Positions 1-9,053 of a stretch of 64,000 bases of DNA are shown one piece after another. The notes below the pieces were generated by a model. That model worked only from the letters and a program-made list of their open reading frames with translations. It was not told the DNA's origin and ran no database searches. Made by a program: the position numbers and the translations under genes. Location: contig CAUYUJ010012669.1 in NCBI GenBank assembly GCA_963575745.1, positions 567,501 through 631,500 of the forward strand, read 5' to 3'. Origin of the DNA: Prorocentrum cordatum (taxonomy: Eukaryota > Sar > Dinophyceae > Prorocentrales > Prorocentraceae). Each line of letters starts with the position of its first letter. The first letter of the stretch is position 1.

Positions 1-283
1 GAGGCCCCTAAGACGGCCCGAGGGGGTCCCAAGACGGCCCACGAGACGCTCACGAGGGCCCAAGAGAGCTCTACGGCGGCCCCAAGAGGGGCCCAAGAGG
101 GGGACCGCGAACCGAACAAAAACTTAATTCCAGCATTCCAGCCCCGAAAGGCTCCCAGGAGGCCCCAAGAGGCCCCCAAGAGGCTCCAGAAGGGCCCCCA
201 AGAGGCCGACAAAACCGGCCCCGAGAGGCTGCGAAATTGCTTCCAAGAGGCAGGATGGGCCGAAGGCCCCTAGATCCGCCGCC
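1..283 (-). repeat. GGCC-type degenerate repeat element (partial)
   Basis: The stretch is built from imprecise 9-12 bp words such as CCCAAGAGGCC and CCAAGACGGCCC. Its right edge at about 252-283 carries GGGCCGAAGGCCCCTAGATC. The same edge motif recurs at 27017-27035 and, inverted, at 33408-33425. The element runs off the left edge of the window. No protein is supported; open frames here are low-complexity Pro/Arg strings. Confidence 0.6.
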
Positions 284-289
284 CCCTGC

Positions 290-1207
290 TTGCAGGGGTG
301 CACGGCGTGCTGGATGATTCAGGTTTTGGTTTTGGTTCTTTTTCTAAAAGAACTCCCCAGTGGGCTTCGGCCCGTCCCGCCGGCCACCCGCGAATTTCCC
401 AAAATGCGTCTGTCAATGCCCAAAAACGGCCGTTTCGCTCGGGACATCCTCAAACAATCGCGAAGATGGCCCAAGATGGCCTCCAAGTCCGCCCGAGATG
501 GTCCAAGACGGCCTCCAAAACGGCCCAAGAGAGTCCAAGACGGCCCAAGACGGCCCAAGAGGCCCCCCAGAGGCCTCCCAGACGGCCCAAGAGGCCTCCA
601 AGAGGTCCTCCAGGAGAGTCCGAAGAGGCCAAAATCATTGATTTTCCATTGGTTTTTGAAGGATTTTGGCATTTGCGCCTTTTCGGCTCTCCGACGGCTC
701 AAGACGGCCCAAGAAGCCCCCAAGATCGCCCAAGAGGCCCCCAAGAGAGCCCCATGATGGCCCAAGTGGCCTCCAAGATGGCCCCTAGAGGGCCCCAAGA
801 GAGGGCCTCCAACACGAGGGCCCAAGAGGCCTCCAACACGCCCCAAGATGGCCTCCAAGACGGCCCTGGAGCATTCCAAGCGGGCCCCAAGTCGGCCCAT
901 AGAGGCCCCCCAAACGGCTTCCGACGGCTTCAGACGTGCCAGGAACCCACCAAGATGGCCGAAGTTGGCTCGAAGCTGGCCCGAGACGGCCCAAAAAGCC
1001 CCAAAGATCGCCCAAAGCTTGCCCAAGAGGCCTCCAAGACGGCCAAGATGACCTTCAAGATGCCCACGTGTTCCCCGAAGGCTTTCCAAACCGATTCGGG
1101 GAACACGTGGTCCGATAGCTTGGCAGGTCTGGCCTCAACGTTCGGCCACATAGGCGCTTCCAAAAAGGCAGGGGGCGGCGGTGATTCGCCGTAGGCGTCT
1201 TCGATAC
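290..1207 (-). repeat. GGCC-type repeat element with conserved head and central block
   Basis: Read on the minus strand, this element starts with a conserved ~150-bp head (1207 down to 1055) containing GAAGACGCCTACGGCGAATC. A degenerate GGCC array follows. A conserved AT-richer central block lies at 629-700, and more array comes after it. The head recurs at 21118-21240 and 22383-22527. The central block recurs at six or more places in the window. Open frames on both strands are repeat translations, not genes. Confidence 0.6.
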
Positions 1208-1384
1208 TTTGAGTGGCCAGTTGGAGGCCCCGGAGGGACCAGGAGGGGGTCCATCGGATGACGATATTTGCAATATCACCTGACTGCACCATCTTCCTGC
1301 TCTTGTTCTTCCCCTCGTTGCCTGCTCCTCCTCGTCCTCTTCGGTCCTTCACAGGTTTCCCGCCCAGTTTTTAAAGGTACACGA

Positions 1385-2125
1385 TACTCGGTGGCCGACG
1401 ACGACGACGGAACGCCCCAACATGGGCGACGACGACGACGGAACGCCCCAAGCAGGCCCCCCCAATACATTCCCACAATGCATGTTCCTAGCAGTCCTTG
1501 CGGGACCATGATTCATCGGGCTCCCAACATGGCTCTTCAAGAGGCGACGACGACGACGACGACGACGGACCGGCCCAAGCAGCTCCCGAAGACATTCCCA
1601 AAGATCATGTTCCCAGAAGTCCTTGTAGGAACATGATTCATCAGGCCCCGGGCATGACCGACGCCAATGACGCAGCGCCATTCGCAGCCCTCCAAGATAG
1701 GAGTACGCCCAAAAATCATATTCCTAGAAGGCCTGCCAGGAACATGATTCATCAGGCCCCCAACATGGCTCCCAAGAGGTTATGAAGAAGACGGAACGCC
1801 CCACGCAGCCTTCCAACTTCCAACATTCATTTTGCCAACAAGCCTTCCGGGAGCATCATTCCTTGCGCCTTCAAAAGGCCTCCCCAAGAGGCGACGACAA
1901 CGACAGAACGCCCCGAGCAGGCCCCCAAGACACTCCCAACAATCATGTCCCCAGAAGGCTTGCCGTGAACATGATTCATCAGGCCCTTAACATGGGCGAC
2001 GACGACGACGACGGAACGCCGCAAGCAGCCTCCAATACATTCCCATTATTCAGGTTCCGAAAAAGGGCTTCTGGAACTTAGATTCACGAGGCCCTCCTCA
2101 CGGGCGACGACGACGACGGAACGTT
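1385..2125 (+). repeat. ~110-bp tandem repeat array
   Basis: Diverged units each begin with a GACGACGACGACGGAACGCC tract. They continue through a CCAATACATTCCCA-like segment and end with AACATGATTCATCAGGCCCC. I count about six to seven units of irregular length. The region 1208-1384 before it holds only a short palindrome (GATATTTGCAATATC at 1263-1277) and no gene. Confidence 0.7.
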
Positions 2126-2402
2126 TTCGGCTATTGTCAGACTCCACACTCCCTCATTGGTCTTCTGGAGCGAACAAGCAGCTCAGGATATAAGGCCGGA
2201 TAGAGCTGACCCCAGGGAAGAGATTCACACATCCAGGGCCGCCGTTGGGAAAACATCGCGACGTCGGGGATGGTAGGGGGAGGATAGGGAAAGCGACGGA
2301 GGTTATTCAGTATCGGCTAACCGCTTTCCAGCAATGAGGGCGAAGCCAAAGAGTACACTCCGACACGACCGCGGCTGCTCGTCAATGGCGTTTGCTCACG
2401 TA

Positions 2403-2468
2403 CCCTGATGAGACGCGAGTGAAGGGATGCATCAGCCCTGATGAGACGCGAGTGAAGGGATGCATCAG
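2403..2468 (+). repeat. perfect 33-bp tandem doublet
   Basis: Two identical 33-bp units (2403-2435 and 2436-2468) abut without a mismatch. Each contains CCCTGATGAGACGCGAG and ends in GGGATGCATCAG. The exact identity implies recent duplication. The flanks 2126-2402 and 2469-2640 show no gene. Confidence 0.9.
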
Positions 2469-2639
2469 GATCAGGATTGCGTTTCACGCTGCGCCGCTAT
2501 CCAGTTCTCGTTGTTCCATCACCTGTCTGCTCATCGTCTTCACTCTCTCCTTCCAGTCTTAGGGTTCCTTTCTGAGCTGATCGGGCGCCTGAGCCCACTC
2601 GGCCGCCGTGCGGCCGATCGGGATCAAGTCCCTTCACGT

Positions 2640-2795
2640 CATCCCGAGCCCCCAGACGTCGTGGTTGTTACACCGTGGACCCCCGGAGATCTCGATCCAT
2701 TCCCCAGGGCCAGCTTTTCATTCTGACTTGTGCTTCGACGGTCCCTTGGGCCCAGCGAGGGCCCCTAGAGGCCGAAAATTGGAACAACAGCAAAA
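2640..2795 (+). repeat. dispersed repeat, copy 1 (with 19882-20012)
   Basis: This segment aligns by eye with 19882-20012. Shared words include CCCGAGNCCCC, GGAGRTCTCGAYCCATTCCC and AGGCCGAAAA. It is a two-copy interspersed repeat within this window. No coding frame is convincing. Confidence 0.5.
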
Positions 2796-3147
2796 ACACA
2801 TTCCGCAGTGATTTCACGACGCGAAGGGGTCTGGGTCTGGCTGCCCCGTCGGCGGCCGCGCAGGCCCGGACGCCGAATGTTGAGAGGCTGACGCGGCGCA
2901 CCCTTCCTTGGGGGCTTGACGACTTTTTGACAAACCAAGGTAAGTGCAGACAAATTCAGATGCATCCTGGCCAACTCAGGTAAGCGTATATAGATCCAGA
3001 TATCTCCAGGGAAAGTTGGAGCCGATCGTGGCCGTTCCAGCGCGAGTGGGGGAAGGCATAAGTCGTGAATCCCTTAATTGCCCCGTGCCCCTGTGCCCCT
3101 GTCGTTCCTGAGAGGCTGGCGTGGCGCCCCCCTTGGTTGTCTGAGTG

Positions 3148-3390
3148 GAGGAGGAGGAGGAGGAGGAGGAGGAGGAGGAGGAGGAGGAGGAGGAGGAGGA
3201 GGAGGAGGAGAGGGAGGAGGACAAGGCGACGGAGGAGAAGGAAGAGGCGAGGGAATGGAGGAGGAGCAAGAGGAGGAGAGGAAGAGGCGGAGGAGGGGGA
3301 GGAGGAAGCAGGAGGAGGGGGAGCAAGAGGAGAGATAGCAGGAGGAGGGGGAGGAGGAATAGGGGGAGCAGGAGGAGGGCAGCTACTGCA
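3148..3390 (+). repeat. (GAG)n microsatellite and purine-rich tract
   Basis: A run of GAG triplets occupies 3148-3212, followed by degenerate GGA/GAA-rich DNA to about 3390. It creates long poly-Glu, poly-Gly and poly-Arg open frames on both strands that should not be read as genes. Confidence 0.9.
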
Positions 3391-5040
3391 ACAAATTTGC
3401 AACCCTGCTCCCGAGTACATCTGCGACCACGCCAGAAGATACACACCAACCAACACGAGGTCCAGCTTTGAAGACAACGCATGCAACAGGCCACGCAACG
3501 CAAGCCGAGGTCGACACGGCATACGCTTGACACCCTCAACGACCACTGCAGCACCAACCACTCCGACACAACAAGCCTACCCACCTACCGCAACCAACCA
3601 GACGACACCGACGCACCACTTCAGCCAGCACCATAGTTCAACACCAACTCAAGCCAGCAACCACCCAATCGTGTACTCAGAAGCCCAATGCACCCACCAC
3701 CACCCACCCTCATAATCCCAATCGTGTACCCGCCACCAGCAGACGTCAGCGCGCAACAATGGCTCCACGACATACCTACCTCAGAACTGGCACCACAAAC
3801 GCACGCCACGAGACAGATCTAGTTCCAACCTAAGGCGCCGCCAACCCTACAAGCCAGCAAAACAGGCGCCACACATTGACCACCTGGGACGCATCTACGC
3901 ATACAACAACAATGGCCCATGCTTCCTGGACTACACAGCAACAGTTCGACGCCACCAGACACATTACCAACAACACCTAGCAGGAGTACAATTGAGTAAC
4001 TTTCAACATCGATGGCTGCTGTACCAGCAAGCAGTACATGTTGATCAGGCACCTGCAGCATACATGCATCGCCCGTGCCAAAGCCGACTCCACCGACGGT
4101 GCACTAGAAGAACTTATTCTACACCAACTATGGTGACTATATCTTATTGGCATACACGGGCAGTGCCATTCACGATTCCCACGATCGTTACCTTCTGCTT
4201 TTCAATTACCGCGGAAGGCCAATGACTGATGGACGCATGTTTTTTTTGCACCGTATGAAGATGTGCCAGGGCTCATCCTGTTGTCGTCACCCTATTTCTG
4301 CTTCTTCTTGCCTTCCCACTCCCGCGGCCGCTGGACCCTTCACCTTAATCTTACCGTGTCTCACGATTTTCGGAACGCCTCTCCTCCCCCCGGGGCCGGG
4401 CCCGACTGTCGGTTGGGGAAAGCAAAAGCCTTGTACCCCCGCTTGCGGACGCATGGGACAAATGTCTTCTCCTCCCTCAGTGCGTTACCTCCCCTGCTCC
4501 CTCTCTTCTCTCCCGTCGTTGCTGCTTGCTTCCGGGCCATAATTGTAACGTGCAGTAATCCAATACATCCAGCTTTGCAGTATCTGCTCCTTCAGTTTTC
4601 ACTATGAGGAGGGGGTGGTGGTGGTGGGAGAGTTTCGCTCACGTCAGGCCATCCTGGTCATCGGCGGGGGGGGCTTAGGCCCCGTTGTGGGCCGCCGAAT
4701 GATAATTAGCAACATGCCCCCAGCTCTACTCAATCACGCCTTAGTTACCAATGGCAGTTTCAATGCAGCTGCCGCCGCCAACCTCTAAATACCTCTGGCC
4801 ACATCACTGACTCCTGCTTTACTCCCTGTTGTGTGCTTTCTTCGTTTGCATTGACTTTCGCAGTTAACATTGCCAGCAGTTTCTGTAGTCTTGCACTGGC
4901 AAGGGGGCATGGAGGGGACGGGGTACGACTGTGGAGGTGGAAGGGGAGGTGGTACCGCATTGTTGACCGCATTGCTAAGTCGGTCTGTTTCTTGTTCATT
5001 CCTGAATGCCGCGTGCTATGGCACGAAGCCCGAGCAACGT
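3391..5040. other. unique-looking stretch without a recognisable gene
   Basis: From 3391 to about 4000 the sequence is CA-rich and lacks obvious periodicity. From 4000 to 5040 it is mixed composition with short pyrimidine tracts. Open frames are short and compositionally biased. I see no recognisable protein, RNA gene or mobile-element terminus. Confidence 0.4.
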
Positions 5041-5045
5041 TAGAA

Positions 5046-5190
5046 AGTAGGAGGTGGTTGAGGAGGAGGAGAAGGAGCTGGAGGAGAGGAAGCATGAGGA
5101 TGAGGAAGAGGAGGAGGAAGAGGAGGAGGAAGAGAAGGAGGAAGAGGAAACGAAGGAGGAGGAGCAGCAGAATTATGAATAGGAGGGGGA
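5046..5190 (+). repeat. GGA/GAA-rich low-complexity tract
   Basis: Irregular GGA, GAG and GAA triplets run through the segment and give Arg/Lys-rich forward frames and Pro-rich reverse frames. It has no coding support. The stretch 5191-5924 after it is mixed sequence in which I see no gene. Confidence 0.7.
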
Positions 5191-5924
5191 GTACCAGAGT
5201 AATCCCCGTGCCCCTTTCGCTGCCTCCCTGCCAGCCTCGAGGCGCGATGCGGGGGCGTTCGCCTCATTCGTGCGAGATTGCGTCCACGCCCTCGGCGGCA
5301 GCGTCGTGGGCGAGGCCAGCCTGCGCAGGCGCGGGGAGCGGGCGGGTTAACTGCAGTTTCCTCCGGTCCGGGGCCATCCCCAGCAGCAGGAGAGACGTGC
5401 GAGAGCGGATTTTTTCAAGGATGCGATTCAGGAGGACAGCGCTGAAGCCAATGGCTTGGGAAACGAGCTCCAAAGGCAGTCTTGGGATGATAGGTGACAG
5501 AGGGCCCTGTTGGACTCAGTCAGGTTCACGCACCCATTCACCAAACTCCAAACCGAGGGCAACCCACGTTTGTGCAAGTGCCCCCTGGGATAAACTCCGC
5601 GAGCCCCGTCGAGCTCCTCGAGGCTGCAACCATTAAGCTAGGAGGCGCTCACTCCTCAGCTGTCTTTGTACCCGGGTCTCAGCCGTCGCTCCGCACAAGG
5701 TGGGCCAGTTTGCGCTGTGCCTCACTTGGCGCTGTGGGGATTCGCTTGTGTGGGGTATCGCTGGCCGCTTTGGCCTTGGGGGATGGGTGCGCGCACCGTG
5801 CCGAGTATGGAATGTCTCTCCTACTCCCGCGTTTTTGTTCCCAAACCTCCTTGGGTATTCGTTTTGAATAGGGGACTCCCGCCTCCCGCCTCCCTCCTGC
5901 CTCCTCCTGTCTTGCCTTCAGGGG

Positions 5925-7065
5925 GCTGCGATCTGTGAAACTGACGCCACTTTCGAGGCCTGCTGGGGGGTCCAGCACAGTGACGTGCTACGCAGATTTG
6001 GGACCTCGCTATCCCTGGGGGGCTGCGATCTGTGAAGCTGTAGCCAGCTGCGAGGCCTGCTGGGGGGTCCAGCAAGATGACGTCCTACGCAGATTCGAAT
6101 GGGACCTCGCCATCCCTGTGGGGCTTGCGATATGTGGAACTGTCGCCACTTTCGAGGCCTGCTGGGGGGTCCAGCACAGTGACGTCCTACATCAATTCAA
6201 ACGGGACCTCGCCATCCCTGGGGGGGCTGCGATCTGTGGAACTGTCGCCACTTGCGAGGTCTGCTTGGGTCCAGCCGAGTGACGTCCTACGCAGATTCAA
6301 TTTAAACCTCGCCATCCTTGGGGGCTGCGATCCGTAAAACTGTCGCCACTTTCGGGGCCTTCTGGGGGGTTCAGCACGGTGACGTACTACGCAGACATCC
6401 CTGTGGGGCTTGCGATATGTGGAACTGTCGCCACTTTCGAGGCCTGCTCGGGGGTCCAGCACAGCGACGTCCCTACGCATATTCAAATGGGACCTCGCCG
6501 TCCCTGGGGGGCTGCGATCCGTGAAACTGTCGCCACTTTCGGGGCCTTCTGGGGGGTTCAGCACGGTGACGTACTACGCAGACATCCCTGTGGGGCTTGC
6601 GATATGTGGAACTGTCGCCACTTTCGAGGCCTGCTCGGGGGTCCAGCACAACGACGTCCCTACGCATATTCAAATGGGACCTCGCCGTCCCTGGGGGGCT
6701 GCGATCCGTGGAACTGTCGCCACTTTCGGGGCCTGCTGGGGGGTCCAGCACAGTGACGTCGTACGCATATTCAAATTCGACCTCGCCATCCCTGTGGGGC
6801 TGCGATCTGTGAAGCTGTAGCCAGCTGCGAGGCCTGCTGGGGGGTCCAGCCAAGTGACGTCCTACGCAGATTCAAATGGGACCTCGCCATCCCTGGGGGC
6901 TGCGATCTGTGGAACTGTCGCCACTTGCGAGGCCTGCTGGGAGGTCCAGCCAAGTGACGTACTACGCAGATTCAAATGGGACCTCGCCATCCTTGGGGGC
7001 TGCGATCCGTGGAACTGTCGCCACTTGCGAGGCCTGCTGGGGGGGCAGCTTAGTGGAGCCCCGCG
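5925..7065 (+). repeat. ~100-bp tandem repeat array, about 12 units
   Basis: Units carry GCTGCGATCTGTGGAACTG, then TCGCCACTTTCGAGGCCTGC, TGGGGGGTCCAGC, TGACGTCCTACGCAGATTC and GGGACCTCGCCATCCC. Unit length varies from about 87 to 103 bp. The same family occurs inverted at 17455-17812. Several open frames cross the array on both strands, as expected for a tandem repeat. The tail 7066-7380 shows no gene. Confidence 0.85.
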
Positions 7066-7380
7066 GCGGACTCAAATGGGACCTCCCAAATGCTGGTCGC
7101 AGAAATTCATACGTCCATGTCTCGTCATCACCCCCTTACGAAGTCGCCCAAGCTACTCATGCCCCGCATTGCGCAGGGGTTGGGTACGCCGCCAGGGTAA
7201 TTTCTGGGCTCTCTCCTTTCGCCCCACGTGGTGGATATTTTCGTGTGGCCAGTTGGGCCTCAGGGGATACAAGTCTACATGTCTGCTTGTTTGTTCCGCA
7301 CCCGGATGCGCGCAACGGCTTGCCTATGGCAGGTTGGCTTGAGCGGTGCTCCAAGCTCTTGGCCTGTTACCTCCGCCTTT

Positions 7381-7405
7381 CCCCTCCTCCTCCTCCTCCT
7401 CCTCC
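7381..7405 (+). repeat. (TCC)n microsatellite at the 5' edge of the LINE
   Basis: TCC triplets directly abut the spliced-leader copy. A matching (TCC)n tract lies at the 3' edge of the element (13055-13083). The tract could be insertion target, target-site duplication, or a polypyrimidine tract able to support trans-splicing. Confidence 0.85.
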
Positions 7406-7427
7406 TCCGTAGCCATTTTGGCTCAAG
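7406..7427 (+). other. genomic DinoSL (spliced-leader) sequence, full length
   Basis: All 22 positions match the dinoflagellate spliced-leader consensus: T, then CCGTAGCCATTTTGG, then CTCAAG. In living cells this leader is trans-spliced onto nuclear mRNAs. A copy fused to a gene in genomic DNA is the known signature of an mRNA that was reverse-transcribed and reinserted. The first ATG follows three bases later, at 7431, in a GCCATGG context. Confidence 0.95.
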
Positions 7428-7579
7428 GCCATGGCGCGCGGCGGCTTCCAAATGGATACCGCTGTGCCGCGGCCAGGAGTCGAGATTCCTTTGCAGCCAC
7501 CCCCAGGGCGTGCTGCCGCCAAAGACTGGTCCTCCTGGACCCACAGTTTTGTGCCCGCGAGGGCTCTCCATCGCAACTC

Positions 7580-8992
7580 ATGGCGGCCGAGGGGGAGCGC
7601 CGCAGGGCTGGGCGCGCTGGTGGCGGCCACCGTGGTCCTGGTGCTGCTGACGGCCGCAGGCGGGCTGACAAAGGCAAGGAGCAGCCCCCTCCCGAGGACA
7701 TTCGTTCCGCCTCCCGCAGCACCAACGAGCGCGCCCCGGCGCGGAGGCGCGCTCGGCGGGGCCACCCTCGCTCTGACGGCGAAGCCGATGCCTCGGGATC
7801 TCCCGCCAGTGATCGTGCACGACATGGACCCGCTGGTCTCGACCGAGCTGCTCAAGAGGAGCTCGCCGCCGCCCTCGAGGCCGCGGCCACCTTCCCCACG
7901 CAGGAGCGGATGGGCATGCAGGTGGAGCAGACAACCACGGGCAATCCTCAAGCTGGACCTCATCATGCTCAAGCCGACCCGTGGCAACATCCTGGGGGAG
8001 ATCCATGGCATGAACGCGCTGCTCCTGCCGACGGCCACGCTGCTGCCCCTGCGGCAGGCACTCCCATCGGCGGGATGGCCACCCCCGTGGACGCGGGCGG
8101 CACGGACATGCAGGCCATGCTGCAGAGCTGCATTCGTCAAGTCACTGATGCTATCGCTGCCACCTCTATGGCGCAAGTCACGTCATGCCAGACTCAGCTG
8201 GTGCGCATGTTCCAGACCCAGCAGGAGGCCGTCAACAGATCCCTCGCTGTGCAGACGCGCGACATCGCCTCCATCGGTCAGCGAGCCGACGCGCTGGAGG
8301 CCGAGCAGGCTGCCATGCGCAAACAGGTCGGGGACATCAACAAGGTGCTGGCCCTCGCGGAGAAGGAGCTGCCCCTCATGGACTTCCAAGAGCTGGAGGC
8401 TTGGGCCCGTCAGCCCAACCCGAGGATCTTCTCGATCGGCGCACCGCAGCTGGTCGGTCCCGCTCAAGCGCTGCAAGGCCTCGAGGAGTGGATTCGCGCT
8501 GCTGGCCTCACCAATGACATGGTCCGCCTCGACCCCGCCGTCCCATCCAAACGCTTCAACGTCCTTGTGCAGGGTGGCGATGGTGTCGCACTACCTCGCG
8601 CCCAAGCCCTCGCACGGCAGCTTCGAGACCCCGCTGGCAGGAACGGGTGGCGTGCTTTCTGCGCGCAGAGCGTCGGAGGTGGCACCGTCCCGCTGTACAT
8701 CTCGCCCGACAAGTCGCCCCAGCAAGTGCGAATGGAGATCCAGTCGAGGAGGCTATCGACCCTGCTGGCAGAAGCTTATCCTGGTATCTCTTTCAGTGCT
8801 CAGCGAGCACGGGGCATCGTCACCTCTCAGGGCGTCAAGGTTGCCAAGCTCGAGATGGGCGAATCCCGCCACATCGACACGATCATCAGGTGGAACCCAG
8901 ACATGGTGGCCAGGCTGCACATCGACAGGGAGTCCATCAACACGCAGTTCAAGAAGGCCTTCTCCGTGGAGGACAATACTGAGTGGATTTAG
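7580..8992 (+). CDS. LINE ORF1-like protein (putative nucleic-acid-binding Gag analogue)
   Basis: The frame encodes 470 aa from the ATG at 7580. It is open upstream to 7346 but has no earlier ATG after the spliced leader. The first ~130 residues are Arg/Ala-rich and probably disordered. A predicted amphipathic helical stretch follows, around residues 180-260, with SIGQRADALEAEQAAM and EKELPLMDFQELEAWA. The remainder is a folded-looking domain with IDTIIRWNPDMVARLHIDR near the end. This order (basic tail, coiled coil, RNA-binding-like domain) is what LINE ORF1 proteins show, but I see no diagnostic motif. It lies directly upstream of the RT frame, in a different frame. The first AUG on an SL-capped transcript would be 7431, in the other frame, so ORF1 would need leaky scanning or reinitiation. 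Confidence 0.7.
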   Translation: MAAEGERRRAGRAGGGHRGPGAADGRRRADKGKEQPPPEDIRSASRSTNERAPARRRARRGHPRSDGEADASGSPASDRARHGPAGLDRAAQEELAAALEAAATFPTQERMGMQVEQTTTGNPQAGPHHAQADPWQHPGGDPWHERAAPADGHAAAPAAGTPIGGMATPVDAGGTDMQAMLQSCIRQVTDAIAATSMAQVTSCQTQLVRMFQTQQEAVNRSLAVQTRDIASIGQRADALEAEQAAMRKQVGDINKVLALAEKELPLMDFQELEAWARQPNPRIFSIGAPQLVGPAQALQGLEEWIRAAGLTNDMVRLDPAVPSKRFNVLVQGGDGVALPRAQALARQLRDPAGRNGWRAFCAQSVGGGTVPLYISPDKSPQQVRMEIQSRRLSTLLAEAYPGISFSAQRARGIVTSQGVKVAKLEMGESRHIDTIIRWNPDMVARLHIDRESINTQFKKAFSVEDNTEWI

Positions 8993-9053
8993 CACGCCGC
9001 TGTGGGCGCCCTGGCGCCCTCCTGGAGCACGACATGGCTTTCGTGGCCTTCAC

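Noticed and set aside
2403-2468. Hammerhead ribozyme or box C/D snoRNA
   Set aside because: Helix II has at most two pairs, stem I is absent, and the box C purine is replaced by C. Kept only as a low-interest observation.
3065-3715. Open frames across the GAG tract
   Set aside because: Poly-Arg, poly-Glu and poly-Gly strings from a microsatellite; no protein features.
5925-7065. CRISPR-like regular repeats
   Set aside because: Units are ~100 bp of continuous related sequence without unique spacers, in a eukaryotic genome.
7367-8176. Minus-strand open frames within the LINE
   Set aside because: Shadows of GC-rich ORF1 codons with no homology-like features.
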